NCBI RefSeq assembly: GCF_002723835.1
Contig: NZ_BEWG01000015.1
Span: 1-62,778 of the forward strand
Direction: 5' to 3'
DNA: 62,778 nt
From: Mycobacterium sp. shizuoka-1
GTDB taxonomy: Bacteria > Actinomycetota > Actinomycetes > Mycobacteriales > Mycobacteriaceae
The translations under genes and the position numbers were made by a program. How positions within the stretch are numbered: the stretch's first letter is position 1; each line of letters begins with the position of its first letter. The notes beneath the pieces are model-generated. The model had not been told where the DNA came from. It saw only the letters and a program-made list of their open reading frames with translations, and searched no databases. Below are positions 33,944 through 43,211 of this stretch, piece after piece.

Positions 33944-35736
33944 GCCGGGTCCGGCAGCACGCCCCGCTGGCCGTGCTGTTGGTCACCACGGCCGTGCTCT
34001 ACATCTGGAATCTCGGGGCCAGCGGGTGGGCCAACCCCTTCTATTCGGCGGCCGCGCAGGCCGGTTCGCGTAGCTGGCTGGCGTGGCTGTTCGGGTCCAG
34101 CGACGCCGGTAACGCCATCACCGTCGACAAGACGCCGGCGGCGTTGTGGGTCACGGGTCTGTCGGCGCGGCTGTTCGGGGTGAATCCGTGGAGCATTCTG
34201 CTGCCGCAGGCGCTGGCCGGGGTGGCGGCGGTGGCGGTGCTGTACGCCGCGGTGCGGTGGGTCAGCGGGCCGTGGGCGGGGTTGTTGGCAGGCGCGGTGC
34301 TGGCCTTCACTCCCGCCGCCGCCCTGATGTTCCGCTTCAACAATCCCGATGCGCTGCTGGTGCTTTCGCTCGTCGTCGCCGCCTACTGCACCCAACGGGC
34401 ACTGGACCGCGGCGCCTCGTGGTGGTGGCTGCCGCTCGCCGGCGTCGCGGTCGGGGTGGGATTCCTGGCCAAGATGCTGCAGGCGTTCCTGGTGTTGCCC
34501 GCGCTGGCGGCGGTGTTCCTGGTGGCGGCCGACCTTCCGATGCGGACCCGGATCGGGCGAGTGGCCGCTGCGGCGGGCGCACTGGTGGTCGCCAGCGGCT
34601 GGTATCTACTGTTGGTGACCCTCTGGCCGGCGGATGCACGGCCCTATATCGGTGGCTCGCAGCATAATTCGATCATCGAACTGGCCCTGGGCTACAACGG
34701 TGTCGGCCGGCTCACCGGCGACGAAACCGGGGGGTTGGGCAACCTCAACCAGGATGCGGGCTGGGCGCGGTTGTTCGGATCGGAGATGGGTACCTACATC
34801 GCGTGGCTGGTGCCTGCCGCCGTGATCGCGATCATCGCCGGCCTGGTGATCACCCGGAGAGCACCCCGCACCGACACCACCCGGGCGGCGCTCCTGATGT
34901 GGGGCGGCTGGCTGGTGGTCACCGCGGTGGTGTTCAGCTTCGCCAACGGCATCCTGCACCCGTACTACACCGTGGCACTGGCTCCGGCGGTGGGTGCCGG
35001 CCTGGCGATCGGCACCGTCGAGTTGTGGCGCCGACGCGCCGATATCCGCAGTGCCATCACATTGTCCGGCATGACGATGATCACCGTGGTGCTGGCGTAT
35101 CTTCTGCTGCAACGGGATTCGCAGTGGTTGCCCTGGCTGCGGGTGGGGATTGTGGTTGCCGGCTTCGCCGGTGCCGCCTTGCTTGTGGTCGTGGGGCGCC
35201 TGCCCCGCGGCGTGGGCGCCGCGGCGGGAGCGCTGGCGCTCACGGCGGCGCTGGCCGCACCGGCGGCATTCTCACTGGCCACCGCCGCTGCCCCGCACAG
35301 CGGTGCCATCCCATCCGTCGGCCCCGCGACCGGGCACGGCGGCCCGCCCCGAGGGATGTTCGACGCGCCCCAGCCCGGCGCCGACCTCGTCGAGGCGCTG
35401 CGCCTCGACGCCGACCAGTACACCTGGGTGGCGGCGACAGTCGGCTCGAGCAACGCCGCCGGGTATCAGCTCGCGACGGGTCGGCCGGTGATGGCGGTCG
35501 GCGGCTTCAACGGCACCGATCCCGCCCCGACCCTCGAGCAGTTCCAGGCCTACGTCGGGCAACGACGCATCCACTGGTTCGTGCGCGCCGACATGCCCGG
35601 GTTCATGTTCGGCACGAGCTCGGGCAGCGACGCCGCTGCCCGGATCCAACGCTGGGTCGCCGCCCATTTCACGCCCCGCGAGGTCGACGGCGTCACTGTC
35701 TACGACTTGTCGCAGGCATTCACAGCGGCCGCATAG
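33940..35736 (+). CDS. GT39-family membrane glycosyltransferase
   Basis: A 598-residue polytopic GT-C enzyme of the ArnT/protein mannosyltransferase type. An early periplasmic loop carries GNAITVDKTPAALW, and helices alternate to about residue 440; a C-terminal extracytoplasmic domain of some 120 residues contains AVGGFNGTDPAPTLEQFQAY. Such enzymes move a sugar from a polyprenyl-phosphate donor to an outer acceptor. The GTG start overlaps the tcrY stop. Paralogous to the gene at 37022. Confidence 0.87.
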   Translation: MSRVRQHAPLAVLLVTTAVLYIWNLGASGWANPFYSAAAQAGSRSWLAWLFGSSDAGNAITVDKTPAALWVTGLSARLFGVNPWSILLPQALAGVAAVAVLYAAVRWVSGPWAGLLAGAVLAFTPAAALMFRFNNPDALLVLSLVVAAYCTQRALDRGASWWWLPLAGVAVGVGFLAKMLQAFLVLPALAAVFLVAADLPMRTRIGRVAAAAGALVVASGWYLLLVTLWPADARPYIGGSQHNSIIELALGYNGVGRLTGDETGGLGNLNQDAGWARLFGSEMGTYIAWLVPAAVIAIIAGLVITRRAPRTDTTRAALLMWGGWLVVTAVVFSFANGILHPYYTVALAPAVGAGLAIGTVELWRRRADIRSAITLSGMTMITVVLAYLLLQRDSQWLPWLRVGIVVAGFAGAALLVVVGRLPRGVGAAAGALALTAALAAPAAFSLATAAAPHSGAIPSVGPATGHGGPPRGMFDAPQPGADLVEALRLDADQYTWVAATVGSSNAAGYQLATGRPVMAVGGFNGTDPAPTLEQFQAYVGQRRIHWFVRADMPGFMFGTSSGSDAAARIQRWVAAHFTPREVDGVTVYDLSQAFTAAA

Positions 35737-35780
35737 CAAGCACCAATTTCCCCCTCACCGGCACGGCCGACGATCGAAGC

Positions 35781-37022
35781 ATGACCATCACCGACGTCCC
35801 CGTGGCACGCCGACGCAACGCGGCCCTGATCGCGTCCGAGCTCGGTGTGCCCGTGCTCGACGTCGTCGTGCCGGTGTACAACGAGCAGGCCGCGCTGGCC
35901 GACTCCGTGCACCGGCTGCACCGCCACCTGCGGGAGGACTTCCCATTCTCGTTCCGCATCACCATCGCCGACAACGCCAGCGTCGACGCCACCCCGGCAG
36001 TCGCCGCCGAGCTGGCCGCGCAACTGCCCGAGGTGCGCACGGTGCGCCTCGAGCAGAAGGGCCGCGGTCGCGCGCTGCACGCGGTGTGGTCGACGTCGGA
36101 CGCCCCGGTGCTGGCCTACATGGATGTCGACCTGTCCACCGATCTGGCCGCGCTGGCGCCACTGGTGGCACCGCTGGTGTCCGGACATTCGGACCTCGCG
36201 ATCGGCACCCGGCTGGGGCGCGGGTCGCGGGTCGTGCGCGGCGCCAAGCGCGAGATCATCTCGCGCTGCTACAACCTCATCCTGCGTTCGACGCTGGCCG
36301 CGAAGTTCAGCGATGCCCAATGCGGGTTCAAGGCGATCCGCGCCGACGTCGCATCCGAGCTGCTGCCCTACGTCGAGGACACCGGCTGGTTCTTCGATAC
36401 CGAACTGCTGGTGCTGGCCGAACGCAGCGGTCTGCGGATCCACGAGGTGCCCGTCGACTGGATCGACGACCCGGACAGCCGGGTGGACATCGTGTCGACC
36501 GCCGTCGCCGATCTGAAGGGAATCGCCCGCTTGCTCAAGGGTTTCGGAACCGGACAGATTCCGGTACAGGCGATCGGCGCCCAGTTCGGTAATCGGGCCG
36601 GCGCGCCGAGGTCCCTGCTGAACCAGAGCGTGCGGTTCGCCGCCATCGGGATCGCCTGCACGCTCGCCTATCTCGCTCTGTTCCTGCTGTTGCGCCCGAT
36701 CGGCGCGCAGCCTGCCAACCTGATCGCGCTGTTGGTCACCGCCGTGGCAAACACCGCGGCCAACCGGCGATTCACCTTCGGGGTGCGTGGCCGCACCGGA
36801 GTGGCTCGCCACCAGTTCCAGGGGCTCGTCGTGTTCGGGATCGGGCTGGCGCTGACCAGCGGCGCACTGGCAGTCCTGCACACGCTGGGCGAACCGCCGC
36901 GGGTGATCGAGCTGCTGGTGCTGGTTGCGGCCAATCTGCTGGCCACCGTCGTTCGTTTCGTTCTGCTGCGGGGCTGGGTGTTTCACCCGCGTCGTGGTGC
37001 GCAGACGCGGGGAGGAAAGTGA
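35781..37022 (+). CDS. GT2 polyprenyl-phosphate glycosyltransferase fused to GtrA domain
   Basis: A 413-residue fusion. Residues 25-240 are a DPM1-like GT2 domain: VVVPVYNEQAALADSV, AYMDVDLSTDLAAL (metal-binding DxD), then QCGFKAIRAD and DTGWFFDTELLVLAERSGL. Residues 275-405 form a four-helix GtrA domain (SVRFAAIGIACTLAYLALFL). It probably makes a polyprenyl-phosphate sugar and flips it, supplying donor to the two flanking GT39 enzymes. ATG 35781; its TGA overlaps the next ATG by one base. Confidence 0.88.
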   Translation: MTITDVPVARRRNAALIASELGVPVLDVVVPVYNEQAALADSVHRLHRHLREDFPFSFRITIADNASVDATPAVAAELAAQLPEVRTVRLEQKGRGRALHAVWSTSDAPVLAYMDVDLSTDLAALAPLVAPLVSGHSDLAIGTRLGRGSRVVRGAKREIISRCYNLILRSTLAAKFSDAQCGFKAIRADVASELLPYVEDTGWFFDTELLVLAERSGLRIHEVPVDWIDDPDSRVDIVSTAVADLKGIARLLKGFGTGQIPVQAIGAQFGNRAGAPRSLLNQSVRFAAIGIACTLAYLALFLLLRPIGAQPANLIALLVTAVANTAANRRFTFGVRGRTGVARHQFQGLVVFGIGLALTSGALAVLHTLGEPPRVIELLVLVAANLLATVVRFVLLRGWVFHPRRGAQTRGGK

Positions 37023-38932
37023 TGACCATGCTCGTCGAACGCCAGAGGACCGAGCCGGTGCTTCCGCCGGACCGCCCGCACCCGATGCGGCCGCCCTGGG
37101 CGCGCCCGGCCGTGTTCGCCCTCCTGACCGCGACCGCCGTGCTGTACCTGTGGGGCCTGGGCGCGGCCGGGTGGGCCAACGAGTACTACGCGGCAGCCGT
37201 GCAGGCCGGCACGCAGAGTTGGAAAGCCTTGCTGTTCGGTTCGATCGACGCCGGAAACGCGATCACGGTGGACAAACCACCCGCCGCGCTGTGGGTGATG
37301 GCATTGTCTGGGCGGATCTTCGGGTTCGGCACTCTGTCGATGCTGGTGCCCCAGGCATTGATGGGTGTAGGTGCGGTGGCACTGGTCTACGGTGCGGTGC
37401 GCCGGGTCAGCGGCTACGGTGCGGGCCTGCTGGCCGGCGCGGTGCTGGCGCTGACGCCGGTGGCGGCGTTGATGTTCCGGTTCAACAACCCCGACGCACT
37501 GCTGGTTCTGCTGTTGGTGGCCGCCGGATACTGCGTCACCCGCGCACTGGACGGCAGATCCACCCGGTGGATCGCGCTGGCCGGCGTCCTGATCGGGTTC
37601 GCCTTCCTGGCAAAGCTGCTGCAGGCCCTGCTGGTCACCCCGGCTCTGGCGCTGGTGGTGCTGGTGGCCGTGGGCGGCAGCCTTGGGCAGCGACTGCGTG
37701 ACCTGGCAGTCGGCCTGGCCGCGATGGTGGTGTCGGCGGGGTGGTACCTGGCCCTGGTGAGCCTGTGGCCCAGCGCTTCTCGGCCCTACATTGGTGGGTC
37801 CACCGACAACAGCCTGTTACAGCTGGCGCTTGGTTACAACGGTCTTGGCCGGGTCTTCGGTGGGGACGGTAACCCGGGCGGTGGTTCGGACTCCGGTCCT
37901 TCTGCGATGGGGGGTTCGCCGATGTTCGGCGGGTCCACCGGGATCACCCGGATGTTCGGCGAATCGATGGGCACCGAGATCTCCTGGCTGCTGCCGGCCG
38001 CTCTGATCGGCCTGCTGGCCGGGCTGTGGTTCACCCGGCGCGCACCACGCACCGACCGGACCCGCGCCGCCCTGCTGCTGTGGGGTGGCTGGTTGGTGGT
38101 CACCGTCGTGGTGTTCAGCTTCATGAAGGGGATCATGCATCCCTACTACACGGTCGCGCTGGCACCGGCGATCGGCGCGGTGATCGGCATCAGTGTGCGA
38201 GAGCTATGGCGCGGCAAGGAATTTGTGGCTTCGCGGATCGTGCTGGCTGCCATGCTCACGGTCACCGGGGTGTGGAACTTCGTCCTGCTCGACCGCACGC
38301 CGGACTGGCTGCCGTGGCTGCGCTGGGTGGTGTTGGTCGGGGCGATCGTGGTGTCCGCGGTGCTGCTGGCCGGCGCCCATCGCCTGGGCCGGTGGATCGC
38401 CGCGGTTGCCGCGGCAGGCCTGCTGTTCGGACTCGGCGCCACCGCGGCGTACACCGTGGAGACGGTCGCCGGTAACCACGGCGGCGGCATCCCGATCTCG
38501 GGCCCGGCCCGTGCCGGTGGCGGGTTCGGCTTCGGCGGACCGGGCGGACCGGGCGGACCGGGCGGGCAAGGGGTTGCGCCCTCGGACAACGCCGAGCTCA
38601 AGGGTCTGCTGATCCAGGCTGACAATCGTTGGGCCGCAGCAACTGTCGGGTCGCATGTCGCGGGCAGTCTCGAACTGGCCACCGGTACGTCCATCATGTC
38701 GATCGGCGGGTTCAGCGGCGGCGACAATTCGCCGACACTGGAGCAGTTCCAGGCCTATGTGGCCGCGGGACAGATCCACTACTTCATCGCCGGCAACGGT
38801 CCGGGTGGTGGCCATGGCGGTCCGGGCGGCGAGTCGGGTCCCGGCACGCAGATCACCACGTGGGTGCAGCAGCACTTCACCGCCCTTGACATCGGCGGCA
38901 CCGAGGTCTACGACCTGACCGCGCAGAACTAA
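37022..38932 (+). CDS. GT39-family membrane glycosyltransferase with Gly-rich loops
   Basis: A 636-residue paralogue of the 33940 gene (shared GNAITVDKPPAALWVMALSG and TLEQFQAYVAAGQIHYFIA). ATG 37022 follows GGAGGAAAG by three bases. Compared with the paralogue it carries a Gly/Ser/Pro-rich insert in a loop after residue 280 (GGDGNPGGGSDSGPSAMGG) and a GGPGGPGGPGGQG linker before the outer C-terminal domain, encoded by tandem 9-bp repeats near 38534-38565. Role as above: extracytoplasmic sugar transfer from a lipid-phosphate donor, acceptor unknown. Confidence 0.87.
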   Translation: MTMLVERQRTEPVLPPDRPHPMRPPWARPAVFALLTATAVLYLWGLGAAGWANEYYAAAVQAGTQSWKALLFGSIDAGNAITVDKPPAALWVMALSGRIFGFGTLSMLVPQALMGVGAVALVYGAVRRVSGYGAGLLAGAVLALTPVAALMFRFNNPDALLVLLLVAAGYCVTRALDGRSTRWIALAGVLIGFAFLAKLLQALLVTPALALVVLVAVGGSLGQRLRDLAVGLAAMVVSAGWYLALVSLWPSASRPYIGGSTDNSLLQLALGYNGLGRVFGGDGNPGGGSDSGPSAMGGSPMFGGSTGITRMFGESMGTEISWLLPAALIGLLAGLWFTRRAPRTDRTRAALLLWGGWLVVTVVVFSFMKGIMHPYYTVALAPAIGAVIGISVRELWRGKEFVASRIVLAAMLTVTGVWNFVLLDRTPDWLPWLRWVVLVGAIVVSAVLLAGAHRLGRWIAAVAAAGLLFGLGATAAYTVETVAGNHGGGIPISGPARAGGGFGFGGPGGPGGPGGQGVAPSDNAELKGLLIQADNRWAAATVGSHVAGSLELATGTSIMSIGGFSGGDNSPTLEQFQAYVAAGQIHYFIAGNGPGGGHGGPGGESGPGTQITTWVQQHFTALDIGGTEVYDLTAQN

Positions 38933-39004
38933 CCCGTCGAATACGGTCCGTGCAGGGCCCGTACTTCGTACCATCTGATGATTCGGGTGGCGGGAGTACG
39001 GGTC

Positions 39005-40993
39005 ATGGGCAATGCAGCACATGTCGGCAGGATTGGTGCACTGGCGGTAGCCCTGGGGATCGGCTCCTGGTTGGCGAGCACGCCGGGTGTGGCCGACGCG
39101 CAGCCGTCGAACACCTCGACGGCCTCGGGGAACACGGCATCGGCGGCCAACTCCAAACCCGCGGGAGTGGCCAAGTCGCACCGGGTGACACCCAACTTGG
39201 CTGCCGCCCCGTCGTCGGCCAAAAAAGGTAAGCCTGCGCTTCTTTCGGTGCCGGTTGCGCACGCTCCGACGGCCAAGGGAGTTGCCACCGCGGTGCATTC
39301 GCTGCTCGGCGACGGCACGCCGCCTTCGCCGGCGACGATCTCGTCGATGCTGGCATACGCCGGCAACGAGTTGCGTCGCATCACCGGCGTCGGGAAGGCA
39401 GGCGCGGTCACCACCGCCGCCGTGCCGGCCACGGGTCCCAATCTCCTGACGAATCCGGGGGCCGAGCTCGGCGACAGCGCCGGGTACGGGAACAGTGCGG
39501 TCAGTGTGCCCGGCTGGACGGCCACCGGCACTCCGACGGTGGTTCAGTACGGTGAACTGCGCAACGCCTGGCCGGTTGGGCTGAGCTTCGCGTGGCCGAA
39601 TCTTCCTGCCATCGTGTCGTTCCCGGGCGTGAACGCCGCGCCGCCCGGCGGTGGCAACCAGTTCTTCAGTGGTGGTGATGTTGCCACTTCGGCGCTCACC
39701 CAGACGGTGGACCTCAATGCCTCCAAGGCTGAGATCGACACCGGCACAGTGCCGTTCAACCTCAGCGGTTACCTCGGTGGATACCTGCTGGACCCGTCCT
39801 TCGCCACCGTGAAGGTCACGTTCCTCGACGAGAATCAGCTCTATCTCGGCAGCTCGTCGATCGGACCGGTTTCCAACTTGGACCGGTTGGGACAGACCGG
39901 ATTCCGTCAGCGCACCGCCATCGGCACCGTTCCGGTCGGCACGCGCAGCGCCGTCGTGACGCTCACCATGCACGACCTGAATCCGGTGGTGATCGGCTTC
40001 ACCGCGCGATTCAACAACGCCTACGCCGACAACCTGTCCTTCAGCATCGGCACCGCGCAGGCCCAGCCGCCCGACCCGGCACCGCCGGTTTCAGACGTCC
40101 AGCCGCTCGACCATGTGTTCCTGGTCTATATGGAGAACAAGGGTTACAACGACATCGTCGGAAGCCCCAACGCCCCGTTCCTGAACAGCTTGATGAACGG
40201 CTACGGGCTCGCCACCAACTACTACGCCGTGACCCATCCCAGCCTGCCGAATTACTACGCGATCGCCGGCGGACAGGTCTACGGCAAGACCTACAACTGC
40301 GCGTCGGTGTGCATCGACGACCCGAACAACCTGGCCTTCACCATGGACCAAGCCGGAGTGACGTGGGCCGCCTATGCGCAGGGCATGACGCCGGGCCAGC
40401 CGTTGCAATCAACCGCGAACTATTCGACGGATCAGACCCCGTGGCCGGCGTTCGCCGGGATCGGTGACAACCAGGCGTATGCGGCCGCGCACATGTTCCC
40501 GCTGACGCAGATGGCCACCGATCTCGAGTCCGACGCCACCACACCGAATTTCGTGTGGTTCGCCGCCGACGAGGACTCCAACGGCGAGGGCCCCGTCGAC
40601 TCCCTGGCCGGGGTGGCCCACTTCGCGTTCTCGCAGATCGATCCGCGCCACCAGTACAACGTCGCGGCCCTCGACGAGTTCCTTGCGGAGAACGTGCCGA
40701 CGATCATGAATTCTGAAGTCTGGAAGACCACGAAGTCGGTGCTGATCGTCACGTTCGACGAGGACAACAACAACATCACGCTGGGCTTCGGCAATGAGGG
40801 CAACCATGTCGTCACGGTGGTGATCCCCTCGCCGCTGGCGGTCAGCGCGGGCGGCATGAAAGGTGGCGCATTCGTGGTCACCGATCACTACGACCACTAC
40901 AGCACGCTGCGGACCATCGAGGACGCGCTCGGGGTGCCCACCATGACCAACAATGACAAGTACGCCGAACCGCTCAACGGATTCTGGACCTGA
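39005..40993 (+). CDS. secreted phosphoesterase-family protein with large N-terminal domain
   Basis: A 662-residue exported protein. Signal peptide 1-32 (RIGALAVALGIGSWLASTPG) precedes an Ala/Ser-rich stretch, a beta-rich, carbohydrate-binding-like region at about 135-345 (GPNLLTNPGAELGDSAGYGN), then a phosphoesterase domain (PF04185 type, like acid phosphatases and phospholipase C): VYMENKGYNDI, THPSLPNYYAIAGG, VTFDEDNNN and DHYDHYSTLRTIED carry the metal ligands. It probably cleaves a phosphate ester at the cell surface. ATG 39005 follows CGGGAG by eight bases; ATG 38978 is less likely. Confidence 0.83.
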   Translation: MGNAAHVGRIGALAVALGIGSWLASTPGVADAQPSNTSTASGNTASAANSKPAGVAKSHRVTPNLAAAPSSAKKGKPALLSVPVAHAPTAKGVATAVHSLLGDGTPPSPATISSMLAYAGNELRRITGVGKAGAVTTAAVPATGPNLLTNPGAELGDSAGYGNSAVSVPGWTATGTPTVVQYGELRNAWPVGLSFAWPNLPAIVSFPGVNAAPPGGGNQFFSGGDVATSALTQTVDLNASKAEIDTGTVPFNLSGYLGGYLLDPSFATVKVTFLDENQLYLGSSSIGPVSNLDRLGQTGFRQRTAIGTVPVGTRSAVVTLTMHDLNPVVIGFTARFNNAYADNLSFSIGTAQAQPPDPAPPVSDVQPLDHVFLVYMENKGYNDIVGSPNAPFLNSLMNGYGLATNYYAVTHPSLPNYYAIAGGQVYGKTYNCASVCIDDPNNLAFTMDQAGVTWAAYAQGMTPGQPLQSTANYSTDQTPWPAFAGIGDNQAYAAAHMFPLTQMATDLESDATTPNFVWFAADEDSNGEGPVDSLAGVAHFAFSQIDPRHQYNVAALDEFLAENVPTIMNSEVWKTTKSVLIVTFDEDNNNITLGFGNEGNHVVTVVIPSPLAVSAGGMKGGAFVVTDHYDHYSTLRTIEDALGVPTMTNNDKYAEPLNGFWT

Positions 40994-41006
40994 CCCCGGC
41001 ACGGGG
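40994..41006 (+). terminator. hairpin directly after the phosphoesterase stop
   Basis: CCCCG-GCA-CGGGG starts on the first base after the TGA, followed by a second small dyad (GCGCA/TGCGC). There is no T-tract, so it is a mycobacterial-style candidate terminator only. Confidence 0.4.
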
Positions 41007-41155
41007 CGCAGCGTGCGCGAAATCTGCAGGAGGGTTGTGGTCGGAGCCAAACCACAGCCCTGCGGTAGATCTCGCTGACGACGGCTAGACCGAGTGCGGC
41101 TGGAGAACGAAAGCCGCCGGCGTGCGATTCGGCTCCGATATGGCCAGCGCCGATG

Positions 41156-42850
41156 TCAGCCTTGACCGCCATTGGCCTTGCCTGGATTGCCGTTCGAACC
41201 GTTGTTGTTCGAACCGCTTCCGCGGGTGCCGCCCTGGCCGCCGCTGCCGCCGGTTCCGCCGGCACCGTCGACACCGCCGCCGGAACCACCCGCACCGCCG
41301 GCCCCGGCAACGCCACCGTTACCGCCGTCGCCGCCGTTGCCGTTCAAGCTGCCGGAGCCGCCGTTACCACCGGTGCCACCCGTGCCGCCGTTGCCGCCGG
41401 TACCGCCCTTGCCGCCGGTGCCGTTCGGGCCGGCGGTACCCCCGGTCAATCCGCCGCGACCGCCGGTGCCGGCATTGCCGCCCGCCCCGCCGGTGCCGCC
41501 GTTGCCGCCCTGACCGCCGGTGCCGCCGCTACCGCCGACGGGTTTGGTTGCGCCGCTACTGATCAGGTGAGCCGTGGCCCCATTGCCACCCTTGCCGCCG
41601 ATGTCACCGTTGCCGCCCTGACCGCCGGTGCCGCCGTCGCCGCCGACACCACCGTTGCCGGCGATCAGGCCGCCGCTGCCGCCGTTGCCGCCGCTGCCAC
41701 CAGCGCCGCCGGCCTGACCAATGGTCCCTCCACCACCGTTGCCGCCGCTGCCACCGTTGTTGTAGGTGGAGATCGTGGGCCCGATTCCGTAGCCGGCCTT
41801 GCCGCCGTCTCCGCCGTTGCCTCCGCCGGGCGCGCCGTTGCCGCCGTTGCCGCCCGCACCGGCCTTGCCGCTCTCGGTCACGTTCCCGCCGACTCCGCCC
41901 GTTCCGCCGGCCTGGCCGGGCAGCGTGCCGTCGGCGCCGTTCGTTCCATTGCCGGCGGTACCGGAGGTCACGCTCGCGCCGGCGGTGCCGTCCTGGGCGT
42001 GGGCCGGCGGGGTCGGGTTGACGCCGTCGGCGCCCGCCGCTCCCGCCCCGCCGCTGCCCCCGTTGCCGCCGTTGCCGAACAGTCCTGCCGAGCCGCCGTT
42101 ACCGCCGCTGCCGCCCGCCTGGCCCGGGTCCGTGCCGTCGGCGCCGTTGCCGCCGTTGCCGCCGTTGCCGAAGAACAGTCCCGCGCTCCCGCCGTTGCCG
42201 CCGGTTGCGCCGGCTTCGGTTGCGGCGCCGCCGTTCCCGCCGTTCCCCCCGAAGAATCCGCCGTTGCCGCCGTCCTGGCCGGGCGCGCCGTCGGCGCCGT
42301 TGCCCCACAACAGCCCGCCGGCCTGGCCGGGCTCGGTGCCATTGCCGACGAGCATCACTCCGCCGGCGACGACCGTCAGTTGCCCGTCGACGGTGTAGAC
42401 CTGGAACAGCGCCGTGATGGTCGTGGTGCCGTCACTGACGGTGATCAAAGCGGGTACCGATGCATTGCCGGAATGTGCGCTGCGTTTCGTACTGGTGGCG
42501 ACCGCAGCCTGCGCGGCGCCATAGGTCAGCTCGCCGGGGTGGTTGGCGATCCGCGATGCGACGTCGCCGGCCGTGCTCGCCACGGCGGCAGCGGTCGCGG
42601 CATCGGATCCTGGCGCCGCCGACCACTGCACCTGGATGCCGGGGGACGTGCTGATCGCCCCCGCGAGGCGCACGCCCGGCGTCGTGGCGGGGCTCGGCGT
42701 GGGGGTCCATGGCGTCACGATCGCGCTCAGCTCAGGCGTCGAGGCGTGGAGCGCGAGACGGGGCCGTTCTGCCCCCAGCGCCACCGCGCCGATCAATTCG
42801 CCGGCGGCGACCAGAGACAGCAGACCGACAGGCCGAACGCGGGTGATCAT
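41156..42850 (-). CDS. secreted PGRS-type glycine/asparagine-rich protein without PE domain
   Basis: A 564-residue protein. Residues 1-28 look like a signal peptide (VGLLSLVAAGELIGAVALGA). Residues 35-165 are an Ala/Thr-rich globular domain with a hydrophobic end (LFQVYTVDGQLTVVAGGVML). From about 168 to the end come GGNGGNGG/GGAGG-type repeats with GLFGNGGNGG and PGQAGG blocks, the signature of mycobacterial PGRS regions (DNA 41159-42349). No PE domain precedes them. Probably exported and surface-exposed with polyglycine-helix bundles. Function unknown. Confidence 0.8.
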   Translation of the reverse strand: MITRVRPVGLLSLVAAGELIGAVALGAERPRLALHASTPELSAIVTPWTPTPSPATTPGVRLAGAISTSPGIQVQWSAAPGSDAATAAAVASTAGDVASRIANHPGELTYGAAQAAVATSTKRSAHSGNASVPALITVSDGTTTITALFQVYTVDGQLTVVAGGVMLVGNGTEPGQAGGLLWGNGADGAPGQDGGNGGFFGGNGGNGGAATEAGATGGNGGSAGLFFGNGGNGGNGADGTDPGQAGGSGGNGGSAGLFGNGGNGGSGGAGAAGADGVNPTPPAHAQDGTAGASVTSGTAGNGTNGADGTLPGQAGGTGGVGGNVTESGKAGAGGNGGNGAPGGGNGGDGGKAGYGIGPTISTYNNGGSGGNGGGGTIGQAGGAGGSGGNGGSGGLIAGNGGVGGDGGTGGQGGNGDIGGKGGNGATAHLISSGATKPVGGSGGTGGQGGNGGTGGAGGNAGTGGRGGLTGGTAGPNGTGGKGGTGGNGGTGGTGGNGGSGSLNGNGGDGGNGGVAGAGGAGGSGGGVDGAGGTGGSGGQGGTRGSGSNNNGSNGNPGKANGGQG

Positions 42851-43211
42851 GGACCCTCCTGAGCTAATTTCTGTGCGTCATGGTCGCAGTGGGTGAAGGC
42901 AAACCGCAAGCTTCTCGTCGACAAATGTCGAAACCCCAGGTCGCCAAGACCTGGTGACCCGCAATGCGGATCACATCGCTGATAGTGGACTAGAAGTCGT
43001 CGATAGAGATTCGTAATGCGGATTACAGAGATCCGTCCAGATATCGCGAGATCAACCGCCGCGCTCCGGATCGATCCTCGTAGCGGCATCCGCCGGCATG
43101 GGTCGCCTCGGGCCGCTGGTTAACTCCCGGTCGTCGCTGTGCCCGCGGGTGCCGGCCGGCGTCGCCGTGAACCGTTCACGTGCCATCCGAGGATGGGGAA
43201 GGATCTGCCGC
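42851..43211. promoter_or_regulatory. divergent promoter region with stacked palindromes
   Basis: A 361-bp gap between divergent genes. It holds a perfect 7-bp-arm dyad CCAGGTC/GACCTGG (42936-42954), abutting a 21-bp dyad with arms GTGA-c-CCGC and GCGG-a-TCAC (42954-42974), and 52 bp further on GTAAT-GCGG-ATTAC (43013-43026), which resembles part of the 42961-42974 segment. An open frame continues upstream of the alkylsulfatase start to 43098 but is not needed. Confidence 0.5.

Noticed and set aside
38534..38568. Tandem 9-bp GGACCGGGC repeats as a regulatory or phase-variable element
   Set aside because: They encode the Gly-Gly-Pro linker of a GT39 protein in frame; unit number changes would keep the frame.
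41159..42349. Short periodic repeats that could suggest a CRISPR array
   Set aside because: The period is that of Gly-Gly-Asn codons in one open reading frame; there are no fixed repeat-spacer units and no cas genes.
41153..42862. A 569-codon plus-strand open frame and further long frames over the PGRS gene
   Set aside because: They are antisense or shifted readings of GGN-GGC repeats on the minus strand; composition is pure Ala/Pro/Arg periodicity without a start site.
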